Below are positions 1 to 8,611 of a DNA stretch of 64,000 nucleotides, piece after piece. This DNA comes from Janibacter endophyticus. Its GTDB lineage: Bacteria > Actinomycetota > Actinomycetes > Actinomycetales > Dermatophilaceae. The position numbers were made by a program, and so were the translations under genes. The number at the start of each line of letters is the position of its first letter. Within the stretch, counting starts at the first letter, position 1. The stretch spans positions 1,798,001 through 1,862,000 of the forward strand of contig NZ_JAFEJG010000004.1 in assembly GCF_016888335.1 (NCBI RefSeq), in the 5' to 3' direction. The notes beneath the pieces are model-generated. The model searched no databases. It saw only the letters and a list, made by a program, of their open reading frames with translations, and was not told the origin of the DNA.

Positions 1-317
1 TCGTCCCGAACATCATGCGCATCGGCATCCGCATCGGTGAGCCGCTCGACTTCTCGCGCTACGAGGGCATGGAGGGCGACCGCTTCGTCCTGCGCTCGGT
101 GACCGACGAGATCATGTACGAGCTCATGCGGCTCTCCGAGCAGGAGTACGTCGACATGTACGCGACCGCGATGAAGGAGAAGCTCCTCACCCGCGCCCGC
201 AACCGGGCCCGCCAGCTCCAGGAGGCGGCCAAGCCCGGCAAGGCGGCGCCCGAGCTCGAGGAGGCCCTCGACGCCGGCGACCGGCGGGCCCCTTCGCCCT
301 GGGCCGAGGACTCCTGA
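1..317 (+). CDS. plsC: 1-acyl-sn-glycerol-3-phosphate acyltransferase, C-terminal part
   Basis: Open at the left edge of the window; only about the last 104 codons are present, read from base 3. The visible part (PNIMRIGIRIGEPLDFSRY, then VTDEIMYELMRLS and YVDMYAT) matches the C-terminal end of actinobacterial PlsC-type acyltransferases, which transfer a second acyl chain to lysophosphatidate at the membrane. The catalytic HX4D and EGTR motifs would lie upstream of the window and cannot be checked. The tail after about residue 65 is charged and Ala/Glu-rich, typical of the variable end. The stop at 315-317 lies 8 nt before the histidine kinase start, so the two may be co-transcribed. Identification rests on C-terminal motifs and on the familiar order plsC / two-component pair / DAHP synthase. 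Confidence 0.75.
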   Translation, partial: VPNIMRIGIRIGEPLDFSRYEGMEGDRFVLRSVTDEIMYELMRLSEQEYVDMYATAMKEKLLTRARNRARQLQEAAKPGKAAPELEEALDAGDRRAPSPWAEDS

Positions 318-325
318 GGCGCGAC

Positions 326-1546
326 GTGGGCGACGCCCGGGGCAGCCGCTACGCCCCGTCCCCCCTCATCGACTCCGCCGCCGGGCGCGGGCTCGCGATC
401 TACCGGCTGCTCGCCCTCGTCTACGCGAGCGTCGTCGTGTGGACCAACCGCTCCGACCTCGTGCGCCCCGGGGTCGCCGTGGGCGTGCTCGTCGGGCTCC
501 TCGTGTGGTCGGTCATCGCCCCGCTCTGGCCGCGCCCGACCCGCCTGGCCATCGTCCTCGAGACCCTCGTCGCGGTCACGGCGATCATGCTCACCAACCT
601 CGCCTACTCCGCCGAGGCCGTGGCCGGCGGCGTCCCGACCCTGCCGACGAACTGGGCGGCGAGCGCCGTCATGGCCGGCGCCCTCTACTCGGGCATCCGT
701 GGCGGTCTGCTCGTCGCCGTCGTCATCGCCCTGACGAACATCGTCCAGGCCGAGCCGGAGAGCGCGCTGACCTACCACAACATCGTGCTGCTGCTCCTGC
801 TCGGAGCGCTCGTCGGCCTCGCCGTCAACCTCGCCCGCGAGTCGCAGGTCCGCCTCGAGGCGGCGCTCACCGCCTCGGAGCGGCTCGCCGAGCGCGAGCG
901 GATCGGCCGGCAGGTCCACGACGGTGTGCTTCAGGCCCTGGCCCTCATCCACCGCAGGGGCGAGGAGATCGGGGGCGAGGCCACGGCCCTCGCCGGCCTC
1001 GCCGCCGACCAGGAGCGGGCGCTGCGCACCCTCATTACCCGCGTCGAGCCGTCCCTGCTCTCCGCCGCCCACCCCGACCTCGGCCGCGGCTACGTCCCCT
1101 TCGCCACGTCGCCGAAGGCCTCGACCCCCGGCGGCCAGGCCGAGGACCTGGCGGCCCTCCTCGCCAGGCACCGCAGCGGCGACGTCGAGGTCGTCCTGCC
1201 GGCCCGCCCCGTCGTCGTCCCGGCAGGGCACGCCCACGAGATCGACGCCGCGGTCGCCGCCGCCCTCGACAACGTCCGGCAGCACGCCGGCGAGGGTGCT
1301 CGCGCCTGGGTCCTCCTCGACACCGCCGGCGACGAACTCGTCGTGACCGTCCGCGACAACGGTGCCGGGATGGCACCGGGTCGCCTCGAGGAGGCCGAGC
1401 GTGAGGGACGCCTCGGGGCGTGCGCCTCCATCGCCGGTCGCGTGCGCGACCTCGAGGGCACCGCGAGCTGGACCTCACGACCCGGGGGCGGATGCACCGT
1501 GACCCTGCACGTCCCGCTGCCCGAGGTGGCAGGCTCTCGGCCATGA
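326..1546 (+). CDS. Sensor histidine kinase of a two-component system (MacS-like)
   Basis: 406 aa from a GTG start preceded by GAGG at 316-319. The N-terminal half (about residues 15-170) is a block of hydrophobic segments, so the sensor region is membrane-embedded. The DHp region around residues 185-215 carries the HisKA_3-type phospho-acceptor motif RQVHDGVLQALALI. A GHKL ATPase domain follows: an N-box-like ALDNVRQHA, a G1 box VRDNGAGM and a terminal GGGCTVTLHVPL. It should autophosphorylate on His and pass the phosphate to the response regulator encoded 3' with an ATGA overlap at 1543-1546. Kinase/regulator pairs in this position next to class II DAHP synthase are known in Streptomyces (MacRS); that this pair senses the same signal is inference. 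Confidence 0.9.
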   Translation: MGDARGSRYAPSPLIDSAAGRGLAIYRLLALVYASVVVWTNRSDLVRPGVAVGVLVGLLVWSVIAPLWPRPTRLAIVLETLVAVTAIMLTNLAYSAEAVAGGVPTLPTNWAASAVMAGALYSGIRGGLLVAVVIALTNIVQAEPESALTYHNIVLLLLLGALVGLAVNLARESQVRLEAALTASERLAERERIGRQVHDGVLQALALIHRRGEEIGGEATALAGLAADQERALRTLITRVEPSLLSAAHPDLGRGYVPFATSPKASTPGGQAEDLAALLARHRSGDVEVVLPARPVVVPAGHAHEIDAAVAAALDNVRQHAGEGARAWVLLDTAGDELVVTVRDNGAGMAPGRLEEAEREGRLGACASIAGRVRDLEGTASWTSRPGGGCTVTLHVPLPEVAGSRP

Positions 1547-2250
1547 GCGAGCAGCCCGGCCCCGAGACCCACGAGCGGGAGGCGCTCACGGTGCTCGTCG
1601 CCGACGACCACCCGCTGTGGCGCGACGCCCTCGTCGCCGACCTCGAGCAGTCCGGCATCACCGTCGTCGGCACGGCCGCGGACGGCCCCTCGGCGGTCGC
1701 CCGCACACGGGCCACCATCCCTTCGGTCCTCGTCCTCGACCTCAACATGCCCGGTCTGCGGGGCGACGAGGTGTGCGCCGCCATCGCCGACCTGCCGACG
1801 CGCATCCTCATCCTCTCCGCCTCCGGCGAGGAGCCGGACGTCCTCGCGACGATCAAGGCGGGCGCCTCCGGCTACCTCGTGAAGTCGGCCTCCGGCGACG
1901 AGATCCGGCAGGCCGTGCTCGACACCGCAGCCGGCGAGGCGGTCTTCACCCCCGGCCTGGCCGGGATGGTCCTCGGCGAGTTCCGCGACATGCAGGCCGG
2001 CTCCAGCGCCGAGCCCGAGCCGGCGGCGGGGGAGGACCCGCGGCCCGTCCCCGAGCTCACCGAGCGGGAGACCGAGATCCTGCGCTACGTCGCGATGGGC
2101 ATGACCGCCAAGGAGATCGCGGCCGACCTCGTGATCTCCCACCGCACGGTGCAGAACCACGTGCAGAACATCCTCGGCAAGCTCCACCTGCACAACCGCG
2201 TCGAGCTGACCCGCTTCGCGATCAGCCGGGGACTGGACACCCCCGACTGA
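1543..2250 (+). CDS. NarL/LuxR-type response regulator, partner of the upstream kinase
   Basis: 235 aa. I chose the ATG at 1543 because it overlaps the kinase stop codon (ATGA), the usual coupling in such pairs. The receiver domain (about residues 14-130) has the acidic pair in VADDHPLWRD, the phospho-acceptor Asp in VLVLDLNMPG, a Ser in LILSASGEE and the conserved Lys in GYLVKSAS. A GerE/LuxR helix-turn-helix follows from about residue 165: LTERETEILRYVAMGMTAKE then VISHRTVQNHVQNILGKL. It is a DNA-binding transcription regulator activated by phosphorylation. Targets are unknown; neighbouring metabolic and cell-envelope genes are candidates only by position. Confidence 0.93.
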   Translation: MSEQPGPETHEREALTVLVADDHPLWRDALVADLEQSGITVVGTAADGPSAVARTRATIPSVLVLDLNMPGLRGDEVCAAIADLPTRILILSASGEEPDVLATIKAGASGYLVKSASGDEIRQAVLDTAAGEAVFTPGLAGMVLGEFRDMQAGSSAEPEPAAGEDPRPVPELTERETEILRYVAMGMTAKEIAADLVISHRTVQNHVQNILGKLHLHNRVELTRFAISRGLDTPD

Positions 2251-2267
2251 CTCTCACGCGACATACC

Positions 2268-2282
2268 TAGACTGTGGCGGTG
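2268..2282 (+). promoter_or_regulatory. Leaderless promoter of the DAHP synthase gene
   Basis: A TAGACT -10 element at 2268-2273 is followed after 6 nt by GTG at 2280. No Shine-Dalgarno sequence lies upstream of either GTG (2274 or 2280). The spacing places the transcription start at or next to the GTG at 2280, so this start is favoured over 2274. Confidence 0.65.
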
Positions 2283-3632
2283 ACCACCGCAGCACCCTCC
2301 GCAGACCTCCGGGCAGTCCTGGCCGCCGACCTCCCTGCCGCGCAGCAGCCGACCTGGCCCGACCAGGCCGTGCTCGCGGACGTCGTCGCGACCCTCGAGA
2401 GCTACCCGCCCCTCGTCTTCGCCGGCGAGTGCGACATCCTGCGCGACCGCATGGCCTCCGCCGCGATCGGTGAGTCCTTCGTCCTCCAGGGCGGCGACTG
2501 CGCCGAGACCTTCGCCAACGCCACGGCCGACAACATCCGCGACCGGGTCAAGACCATCCTCCAGATGGCGGCCGTGCTCACCTACGGCGCCGGCATGCCG
2601 GTCGTGAAGATCGGCCGGATGGCCGGTCAGTACGCCAAGCCCCGCAGCAAGGACACCGAGACCCGTGAGGGCGTCGAGCTGCCCGCCTACCGCGGCGACA
2701 TGGTCAACGACTTCGACTTCACCACCGAGGCGCGCACGCCGGACCCGCAGCGGCTGCTCCGCGGCTACCACTCGAGCGCCGCGACCCTCAACCTCGTGCG
2801 GGCCTTCACCCGCGGTGGCTTCGCCGACCTGCGCCACGTCCACGACTGGAACCGCGGCTTCGTCGCCAACGCCGCCAACGCCCGCTACGAGGGTCTGGCC
2901 CGCGACATCGACAAGGCGATGAAGTTCATGGCCGCGTGCGGCGTGGACTTCGAGGCGATGAAGTCCACCGAGTTCTGGTCCGCGCACGAGGCGCTGCTCC
3001 TCGACTACGAGCGCCCGATGACCCGGATCGACTCGCGCACCGGGGACCTCTACAACACCTCCGGACACTTCGTCTGGATCGGCGAGCGCACCCGCCAGGC
3101 CGACCACGCCCACCTCGACTTCGTGAGCAAGATCCGCAACCCCATCGGGATGAAGGTCTCGGACAAGCTGGCCACCGACGAGCTGCTCCGGATCATCGAC
3201 CAGCTCGACCCGCACCGCGAGCCCGGTCGCCTCACCCTCATCACCCGCATGGGTGCAGGGACGATCCGCGAGGCGCTGCCGCCGCTGCTCGAGGCCGTCC
3301 AGGCGAGCGGCGCGCTCGTCACCTGGATCTGCGACCCGATGCACGGCAACACCTTCGAGTCCGCGTCCGGCTACAAGACCCGCGACTTCGACCACGTCGT
3401 CGACGAGGTCCGTGGCTTCTTCGAGGCGCACAACCAGGTCGGGACCGTGCCGGGCGGCATCCACGTCGAGCTCACCGGCAACGACGTCACCGAGTGCCTC
3501 GGCGGCGCCGAGCGGATCCTCGACGAGGACCTCAACAAGCGCTACGAGTCGGTGTGCGACCCGCGCCTGAACCACCAGCAGAGCCTGGAGCTGTCCTTCC
3601 TCGTCGCGGAGATGCTCAGCGAGCGCCACTGA
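2280..3632 (+). CDS. aroG: Class II 3-deoxy-D-arabino-heptulosonate 7-phosphate synthase
   Basis: About 450 aa. It condenses phosphoenolpyruvate with erythrose 4-phosphate, the first step of the shikimate pathway. The plant-like (type II) family is shown by QGGDCAETFANATADNI, GRMAGQYAKPRS, RGDMVNDFDF and the C-terminal HGNTFES and GGIHVELTGNDVTECLGG segments, all conserved metal or substrate sites of the family. Length matches the usual 450-470 aa. The GTG at 2280 fits a leaderless transcript; the GTG two codons earlier at 2274 is the alternative. The preceding two-component system is in the same direction, but the gene has its own promoter. Confidence 0.96.
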   Translation: MTTAAPSADLRAVLAADLPAAQQPTWPDQAVLADVVATLESYPPLVFAGECDILRDRMASAAIGESFVLQGGDCAETFANATADNIRDRVKTILQMAAVLTYGAGMPVVKIGRMAGQYAKPRSKDTETREGVELPAYRGDMVNDFDFTTEARTPDPQRLLRGYHSSAATLNLVRAFTRGGFADLRHVHDWNRGFVANAANARYEGLARDIDKAMKFMAACGVDFEAMKSTEFWSAHEALLLDYERPMTRIDSRTGDLYNTSGHFVWIGERTRQADHAHLDFVSKIRNPIGMKVSDKLATDELLRIIDQLDPHREPGRLTLITRMGAGTIREALPPLLEAVQASGALVTWICDPMHGNTFESASGYKTRDFDHVVDEVRGFFEAHNQVGTVPGGIHVELTGNDVTECLGGAERILDEDLNKRYESVCDPRLNHQQSLELSFLVAEMLSERH

Positions 3633-3651
3633 CCGACGAGGTCAGACGACG

Positions 3652-5556
3652 TCAGACGACGTAGATCGTCACCGTCGCGCCCTTGCGCACGCTCGTCCCC
3701 ACGCCGGGGTCGACGGCGCGGACGTTGTCGAGCATCCCGCCGAAGACCCGCTCGACCTCGACCTTGAGGCCGGCGGCCTCGAGAGCCTGCCGGGCCTCCC
3801 CGCTCGTCATGCCCCCGACGTCGGGGACCTGCACCATGACCGGCCCCTTGGACACGACGAGGGTGACGGTGTCACCCCGGTGGCCGGTGCCGGCGCTCGG
3901 GTCCTGGGAGATCACCGACCCCTTCGCCACGTCGTCGTGGTTGACGTCCTCGCCCCGCTCGACGGCGAAGCCCGCGTCCTTCAGGCGCTTCGTGGCGCTC
4001 TCGACGGGCTGCCCCGTCACGGAGGGGATGTCGATGGGCTCGGGGCCCTTGCTCACGACGATCGCGACCTTCGCGTCCCGCTTGAGCGGGCTGCCGGCGG
4101 CCGGTGAGCTGCTGACGACCTGGCCCTTCTCGACCTCCTCGTCGTACGCCTCCACGGTCTTGCCGAGGGCGAGGCGGGACTTCGTCAGGGCCGCCTTGGC
4201 CTCGGCCGAGGTCATCCCGGCCAGGCGCGGCACGTCGTAGCGCTCGGGCCCCTTCGAGACGGTGACGACCACCTCGCTGCCCTTGCGGACCTCCTGGCCG
4301 GCGTCGGGGGTGGAGCGGATCGCGACCCCCGCCGCCACCTCCTCGTCGAAGGCCTCCTTGGTGCTCATCGTCAGCTCGGCCTGCGTCAGCCGGGTCTCGG
4401 CGGCCGCGACGGGCTGACCGGCGACCTCGGGGACGATCGTGCGCTGGGCGGCGGAGTAGGCCCAGGCGGCCCCGGCTCCGGCGGCGCCGAGGACGAGCAG
4501 GAGGGGGATGAGCCACAGCAGGGGGGAGCGGCGTCGGCGGGCGGGCTCCGCCTCGTCGTGCCCGACGGGGGTGCTCGTCGTCGGGCTCGTCCGTGTCGCC
4601 TGGGTCGAGGTGGCCGCGCCGGCCGGCATGGCGGTGGTGCGCTGCGAGCGGGACTCGCTCGCCCGCCGGCTACCCGCGGCCGGGCGGGCGTCGAGCTCGG
4701 CGGGGGAGAGCGCGCGCCTCGTCTCGTGGAGGAGGTCGAGGTACTCGGCGGCGTCGCGGGGGCGCTCGTCGGGGTCCCGGGCGATCGCGGTGGCGACGAG
4801 GGCGTCGAGGGGGGCCGGCGCGTCGGGTGTGGCGTCGAGCAGGCTCGGCACGTCACCGTGCACGTGCTGGAAGGCGACGTGGATGGGGGTCTCGCCGTCG
4901 ATCGCCTTGCGACCGGTGAGCATCTCGAAGAGGACGAGGCCGGCCGCGTAGACGTCGCTGCGGGCGTCGGCGATGCCCCGCTCGACCTGCTCGGGCGAGA
5001 GGTAGCTGACGGTGCCGAGCAGCACGCCCGTCGCCCCGGTCGCGGTCTGCGAGGACACCGCGCGGGCCAGCCCGAAGTCGGCGACCTTGACCGTGCCGTC
5101 CTCGCGGATGATGACGTTCTCCGGCTTGACGTCGCGGTGGATCAGCCCGGCGTCGTGGGCGGCGGCGAGCCCCGCGAGCACGGGCTCGAGGAGGTCGAGG
5201 GCCGCCCGGGGGGTCAGCGCCCCCTCGGTGTCGAGGACCTGCCGCAGCGTCTGGCCGAGGACGAGCTCCATGACGAGGAAGACACGCCCGTCGGCCTCGC
5301 CCTGGTCGTGGACGGCGACGACGTTGGGGTGGGAGAGCCGGGCCGCGCTGCGCGCCTCCCGGCGGAAGCGGGAGACGAAGGTCTCGTCGGCGGCGAGGTC
5401 GGCGCGCATGACCTTGATCGCGACGTCCCGGTCGAGGCGGGTGTCGAGCCCGAGGTAGACCGAGGCCATGCCACCGTCGGCGAGGTGCTCGAGCACGCGG
5501 TAGCGCCCGTCGAGGGTCACCCCGACGAGATCGTCAGCGCTGCCGCGTGCCGCCAC
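3652..5556 (-). CDS. PASTA-domain serine/threonine protein kinase (PknB/PknL/PkaF type)
   Basis: 634 aa from GTG. The kinase domain spans about residues 16-280: VAIKVM (ATP-binding Lys), HRDVKPENV (catalytic loop), DFGLARA, and an activation loop with GTVSYLSPEQ. An Arg/Ser/Thr-rich linker and one transmembrane segment (about 345-367, LLWLIPLLLVLGAAGAGAAW) lead to four extracellular PASTA repeats, each ending in a VSKGP- or IYVV-like strand. PASTA repeats bind peptidoglycan fragments, so the enzyme probably couples wall state to cytoplasmic phosphorylation. It starts 3 nt after the stop codon of the LysM transglycosylase gene and is probably co-transcribed with it. The Rv2175c-like gene just beyond is a plausible substrate, by analogy with PknL/Rv2175c of M. 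tuberculosis. Confidence 0.95.
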   Translation of the reverse strand: MAARGSADDLVGVTLDGRYRVLEHLADGGMASVYLGLDTRLDRDVAIKVMRADLAADETFVSRFRREARSAARLSHPNVVAVHDQGEADGRVFLVMELVLGQTLRQVLDTEGALTPRAALDLLEPVLAGLAAAHDAGLIHRDVKPENVIIREDGTVKVADFGLARAVSSQTATGATGVLLGTVSYLSPEQVERGIADARSDVYAAGLVLFEMLTGRKAIDGETPIHVAFQHVHGDVPSLLDATPDAPAPLDALVATAIARDPDERPRDAAEYLDLLHETRRALSPAELDARPAAGSRRASESRSQRTTAMPAGAATSTQATRTSPTTSTPVGHDEAEPARRRRSPLLWLIPLLLVLGAAGAGAAWAYSAAQRTIVPEVAGQPVAAAETRLTQAELTMSTKEAFDEEVAAGVAIRSTPDAGQEVRKGSEVVVTVSKGPERYDVPRLAGMTSAEAKAALTKSRLALGKTVEAYDEEVEKGQVVSSSPAAGSPLKRDAKVAIVVSKGPEPIDIPSVTGQPVESATKRLKDAGFAVERGEDVNHDDVAKGSVISQDPSAGTGHRGDTVTLVVSKGPVMVQVPDVGGMTSGEARQALEAAGLKVEVERVFGGMLDNVRAVDPGVGTSVRKGATVTIYVV

Positions 5557-5559
5557 ACA

Positions 5560-6705
5560 TCACATCCTGGCGCGATGGTGCTTGACGTTGGCGACGTACT
5601 GCCGCGTGTCGCTGTACATGCCGTTGGCGCGCACCGAGCCCAGGCCCTGGTAGTAGCCGGCGATCGCCTGCGAGTCGCTCGAGGCCATCCGCGTCAGCTG
5701 CCTCAGCAGGACGACGCCCGCCGTGATGTTGTCGTCGGCGTCGAGGAGGTTGAGCTTGCGCCCCACGAGGGTCGAGGCCCACTCGCCGGAGGACGGGATG
5801 ACCTGCATCGCGCCGATGGCGTTGGCCACGGAGACCTGCCGGTGGTCCCAGCCGGACTCCTGGTAGGAGATCGCGAGGGCGAGCTTGGGGTCGACGCCGT
5901 GCCGCTTGGCCGTGGCGACGATCTTGCGGCGGACCTGGTCGCGGGAGGGCACGGAGCGCTTCGCGAGCGTCGCCCGGTTGCGCGAGGCCGCGTTGACGAT
6001 CGAGCTGGGGTAGGTCCGGCCGGCGAAGGTGTTGTGGCTGAAGGCGGGCTTCTTCTTGGCCGTGGACCTCTTCTTCGCGACCGCCTTCTTCGCCGTCCCG
6101 GAGACCTTGAGCTTCTGCCCCGGGTGGATGAAGGAGCTCGAGGAGACCCCGTTGATCTTGGCCAGCCGGGCGAGCGACATCCGGTACCGGTCGGCGATGC
6201 CGGAGAGGGTCTCGCCGGCGCGGACGGTGTGCCGGGCGCCGCTCGTCCGGGAGACGGGGCGCTTCGCGGGCTTGGCCGCGGAGCCGTTGACCCGGAGCTT
6301 CTGCCCCGGGTGGATGAAGGAGCCGGTGGAGATCCCGTTGAGCGAGGCCAGCCGGGCCGGGCTCATCCGGTGACGGGTGGCGATGCCCGAGAGCGTGTCG
6401 CCGGAGCGGACCGTGTAGCTGCGGGTCTTCGTGGTGCGAGCCGGCTTCTTCTTGGCGCCGGCGGAGCGCGCGGCACCGGGGATCTTCAGCTTCTGCCCGG
6501 GGTGGATGAAGCCGTTCACGTGGTTGCGGCTGCGCAGCGCTGCGACCGTGGTGCCGTAGCGCTCGGCGATGCCGGAGAGCGTCTCGCCGGCGCGCACGGT
6601 GTGCGTCCGGCCGGCCTTCTCCTCGCTGTGGGCGGCGGCGGGTGCCTGCGGCAGGTCGAGGGTCGGCGGTGTCGTGGCAGGGGGGACGACGATCGGCAGG
6701 ACCAT
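5560..6705 (-). CDS. LysM-repeat lytic transglycosylase (peptidoglycan hydrolase)
   Basis: 381 aa from ATG, with AGAGGAG 8 nt upstream. Three LysM repeats (about residues 34-76, 95-137, 155-197) each start HTV/YTVR(A/S)G(E/D)TLSGIA and end FIHPGQKLK/R; basic Lys/Ala linkers separate them. A C-terminal SLT-type domain (about 255-375) has the catalytic Glu in AISYQESGWDH, followed by NAIGAMQVIPSSGEWA and AGVVLLRQL. It should cleave glycan strands while LysM repeats anchor it to peptidoglycan. Oddly, the N-terminus (MVLPIVVPPATTPP) has no positively charged start or clear hydrophobic core, so no standard signal peptide is visible. The gene is immediately upstream of the PASTA kinase in the same direction. 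Confidence 0.93.
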   Translation of the reverse strand: MVLPIVVPPATTPPTLDLPQAPAAAHSEEKAGRTHTVRAGETLSGIAERYGTTVAALRSRNHVNGFIHPGQKLKIPGAARSAGAKKKPARTTKTRSYTVRSGDTLSGIATRHRMSPARLASLNGISTGSFIHPGQKLRVNGSAAKPAKRPVSRTSGARHTVRAGETLSGIADRYRMSLARLAKINGVSSSSFIHPGQKLKVSGTAKKAVAKKRSTAKKKPAFSHNTFAGRTYPSSIVNAASRNRATLAKRSVPSRDQVRRKIVATAKRHGVDPKLALAISYQESGWDHRQVSVANAIGAMQVIPSSGEWASTLVGRKLNLLDADDNITAGVVLLRQLTRMASSDSQAIAGYYQGLGSVRANGMYSDTRQYVANVKHHRARM

Positions 6706-6923
6706 GGGTTGTTCTCCTCTGGCCGGGGTGCCCTCGGGGAGCGCCGGGAGGCGAAGGGGTAACCACCGGCGGGGCGACCCGGGCGGGTCGGGGACGTGAC
6801 GGGTGTGACGGGTGATGCTGGTGCAACGTGTGTGGTCGCGTCGAGACGTTACCGGACAGTCCGCCTCCGCGCCGGGACATCCGCTCCGTGCCGTGCCGTG
6901 CCCGCGGCGTGGCGCTGGTGGGT

Positions 6924-6938
6924 GAGACTGGGACCGTG
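6924..6938 (+). promoter_or_regulatory. Probable leaderless promoter of the Rv2175c-like gene
   Basis: GAGACT at 6924-6929 resembles the TAGACT -10 element used elsewhere in the window and lies 6 nt before the GTG at 6936. No Shine-Dalgarno sequence is present. The first base is off consensus, so this is weaker than the other cases. Confidence 0.4.
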
Positions 6939-7343
6939 AGCACCGAGCAGACGCCCCGCACCCCTTCGGACCCGTCGGTCGGGTCGACCGACCTCGAGAC
7001 CCTCGTCGGCGAGTGGCTGACCGTCCCCGACCTCGCCGAGCGCCTCGGCATCCGGCTGACCGACGTCCGCCGGCTCCTCGAGGACCGCGACCTCCTCGCT
7101 GCGCGGGTGGGGGAGCGCAGGGTGATCAGCGTGCCGGCCGCCTTCCTCGACGAGGAGGGTCCGCTGCCCGCGCTGCGCGGGACCTTCACCGTCCTCGCCG
7201 ACGCGCGCATGAGCGACGATGAGATCATCGAGTGGCTCTTCACCCGGGACGAGACCCTGCCCGGCGGACCGACGCCGGTCGAGGCGATCCGGGCGGGCTT
7301 CAAGACCGAGGTGCGCCGGCGGGCCATGGAAGAGGCGCTCTGA
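6936..7343 (+). CDS. Rv2175c-family winged-helix DNA-binding protein
   Basis: 135 aa from GTG 6936, chosen for the -10-like GAGACT six bases upstream; longer in-frame starts would add an unlikely Arg-rich tail. The Rv2175c-like core is seen in WLTVPDLAERLGIRLTDVRRLLEDRDLLAARVGERRVISVPAAFL (split here by helix: TVPDLAERLGI is the recognition-helix region), followed by a C-terminal part with DEIIEWLFTRDETL and EVRRRAMEEAL. In M. tuberculosis Rv2175c binds DNA and is phosphorylated by the adjacent kinase PknL. Here the gene also sits beside a PASTA kinase and a polyprenyl synthase, the same neighbourhood. The Thr/Ser-rich N-terminus (STEQTPRTPSDPS) is a possible phosphorylation site. Target genes are unknown. 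Confidence 0.85.
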   Translation: MSTEQTPRTPSDPSVGSTDLETLVGEWLTVPDLAERLGIRLTDVRRLLEDRDLLAARVGERRVISVPAAFLDEEGPLPALRGTFTVLADARMSDDEIIEWLFTRDETLPGGPTPVEAIRAGFKTEVRRRAMEEAL

Positions 7344-7409
7344 CGGCACCGACCGGGGCACGTCCAGTCAGAGGTGGACCACCCCGTTGTTGACGCTCTC
7401 CCCGTCTCC

Positions 7410-8501
7410 TCAGGCGGTGCGGGCGGTCGCGAGGTCGACGAGCGAGCCGAGGGTCTCGACCGCCTCGGCCGGGACGTCGGCCCGGCCCTCGAGCTCGGCC
7501 AGCGCAGCCCGGGACGACTCGACGAGGCGAGCGATCTCCCCTTCGACCTCGTCCACCGCACCGCTCGAGGTGAGGATCTCGCGGAAGCCGGCGACACCCC
7601 CTTCGTCGAGGCCCGGGTCGCCGAGCCAGCCCTCGATCCGGCCACGGTCCGCCGCGTCGGCACCGAGCCAGGCGAGCGCGACGAGCACGGTGCGCTTGCC
7701 CTCGCGGAGGTCGTCGCCGGCCGGCTTGCCCGTCTCGTCCGGGTCGCCGAAGACCCCGAGGAGGTCGTCGCGCAGCTGGAAGGCCTCGCCGAGCGCGAGC
7801 CCGTAGCCCGACAGCGCGTCCCGCGTCGTCGGGTCGGCGCCGGCGGCGGCCGCGCCGATGAGCAGCGGGTGCTCGATGGAGTACTTCGCGCTCTTGTAGC
7901 GCAGGACGCGGCGGGCCCGCTCGACCCGCTCCTCGCCCGTGGCCGCCGACCACGGCTGCATCGACTCGACGACGTCGATGAACTGGCCGGCCATGAGCTG
8001 GGTGCGCATCCGCTCGAGCACCTCCCACGCGGCCGCGAGCCGGTCGGCGGGCAGGCCGGCCCGGACGACGAGGTCGTCGCACCAGTCGAGGCAGAGGTTG
8101 CCGGAGAGGATCGCGCCGGCGAGGCCGAAACGGTCGGGGTCGCCCCGCCAGCCCCGCTCGGCGTGCGCGGACGCGAGGGCGCGGTGAGCGGCGGGCGCGC
8201 CGCGGCGGGTGTCGGAGTCGTCCATGACGTCGTCGTGGAGCAGGGCGGCGGCCTGGAAGAGCTCCATCGCCGCGGCCAGGGCGACCGGGACCTGCCCGTC
8301 CGCGCCGCCGCCGGCGCGGTAGCCCCAGTAGGCGAAGGCGGCCCGCAGCCGCTTGCCGCCCCGGACGAGCGCGGTGATCGCCTCGGTGAGGTCGGTGACG
8401 TCGGGGCCCATCTCGTCGAGGTGGCGCTGCTGGCGGGCGAGCTCGGAGTCGAGCTGTGCCTGGATCCGGCCCCGCAGGTCGTGGGCGAAGGGGTCGGGCA
8501 C
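7410..8501 (-). CDS. Polyprenyl (probably geranylgeranyl) diphosphate synthase
   Basis: 363 aa from GTG 8501, selected because AGGAG lies 9 nt upstream; an ATG at 8573 would add 24 residues without a ribosome-binding site. The first aspartate-rich motif is LLHDDVMDDSDTRRG, the second QLRDDLLGVFGDPDETGKP; both bind Mg-diphosphate. GGKRLR near residue 55 is the substrate-phosphate motif. The enzyme adds isopentenyl diphosphate units to allylic primers for menaquinone or carotenoid-type chains; chain length cannot be read reliably. It corresponds in position to idsA2 next to Rv2172c/Rv2175c in mycobacteria. It is divergent from metF and convergent with the Rv2175c-like gene. Confidence 0.9.
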   Translation of the reverse strand: MPDPFAHDLRGRIQAQLDSELARQQRHLDEMGPDVTDLTEAITALVRGGKRLRAAFAYWGYRAGGGADGQVPVALAAAMELFQAAALLHDDVMDDSDTRRGAPAAHRALASAHAERGWRGDPDRFGLAGAILSGNLCLDWCDDLVVRAGLPADRLAAAWEVLERMRTQLMAGQFIDVVESMQPWSAATGEERVERARRVLRYKSAKYSIEHPLLIGAAAAGADPTTRDALSGYGLALGEAFQLRDDLLGVFGDPDETGKPAGDDLREGKRTVLVALAWLGADAADRGRIEGWLGDPGLDEGGVAGFREILTSSGAVDEVEGEIARLVESSRAALAELEGRADVPAEAVETLGSLVDLATARTA

Positions 8502-8595
8502 GGCGATCGGTCTCCTCGGGCTCACGTCACGGCGGGTGACGCACATCTCTGGTCTCACCAGCGGATACGGCAAGCCTACGGTCCGGCCTGCGGGC

Positions 8596-8611
8596 TATCG
8601 TCCCCGCCATG
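8596..8611 (+). promoter_or_regulatory. Leaderless promoter of metF
   Basis: TATCGT at 8596-8601 followed by 7 nt and the ATG at 8609-8611. There is no Shine-Dalgarno sequence. It lies in the 107-nt gap shared with the divergent polyprenyl synthase gene. Confidence 0.65.
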
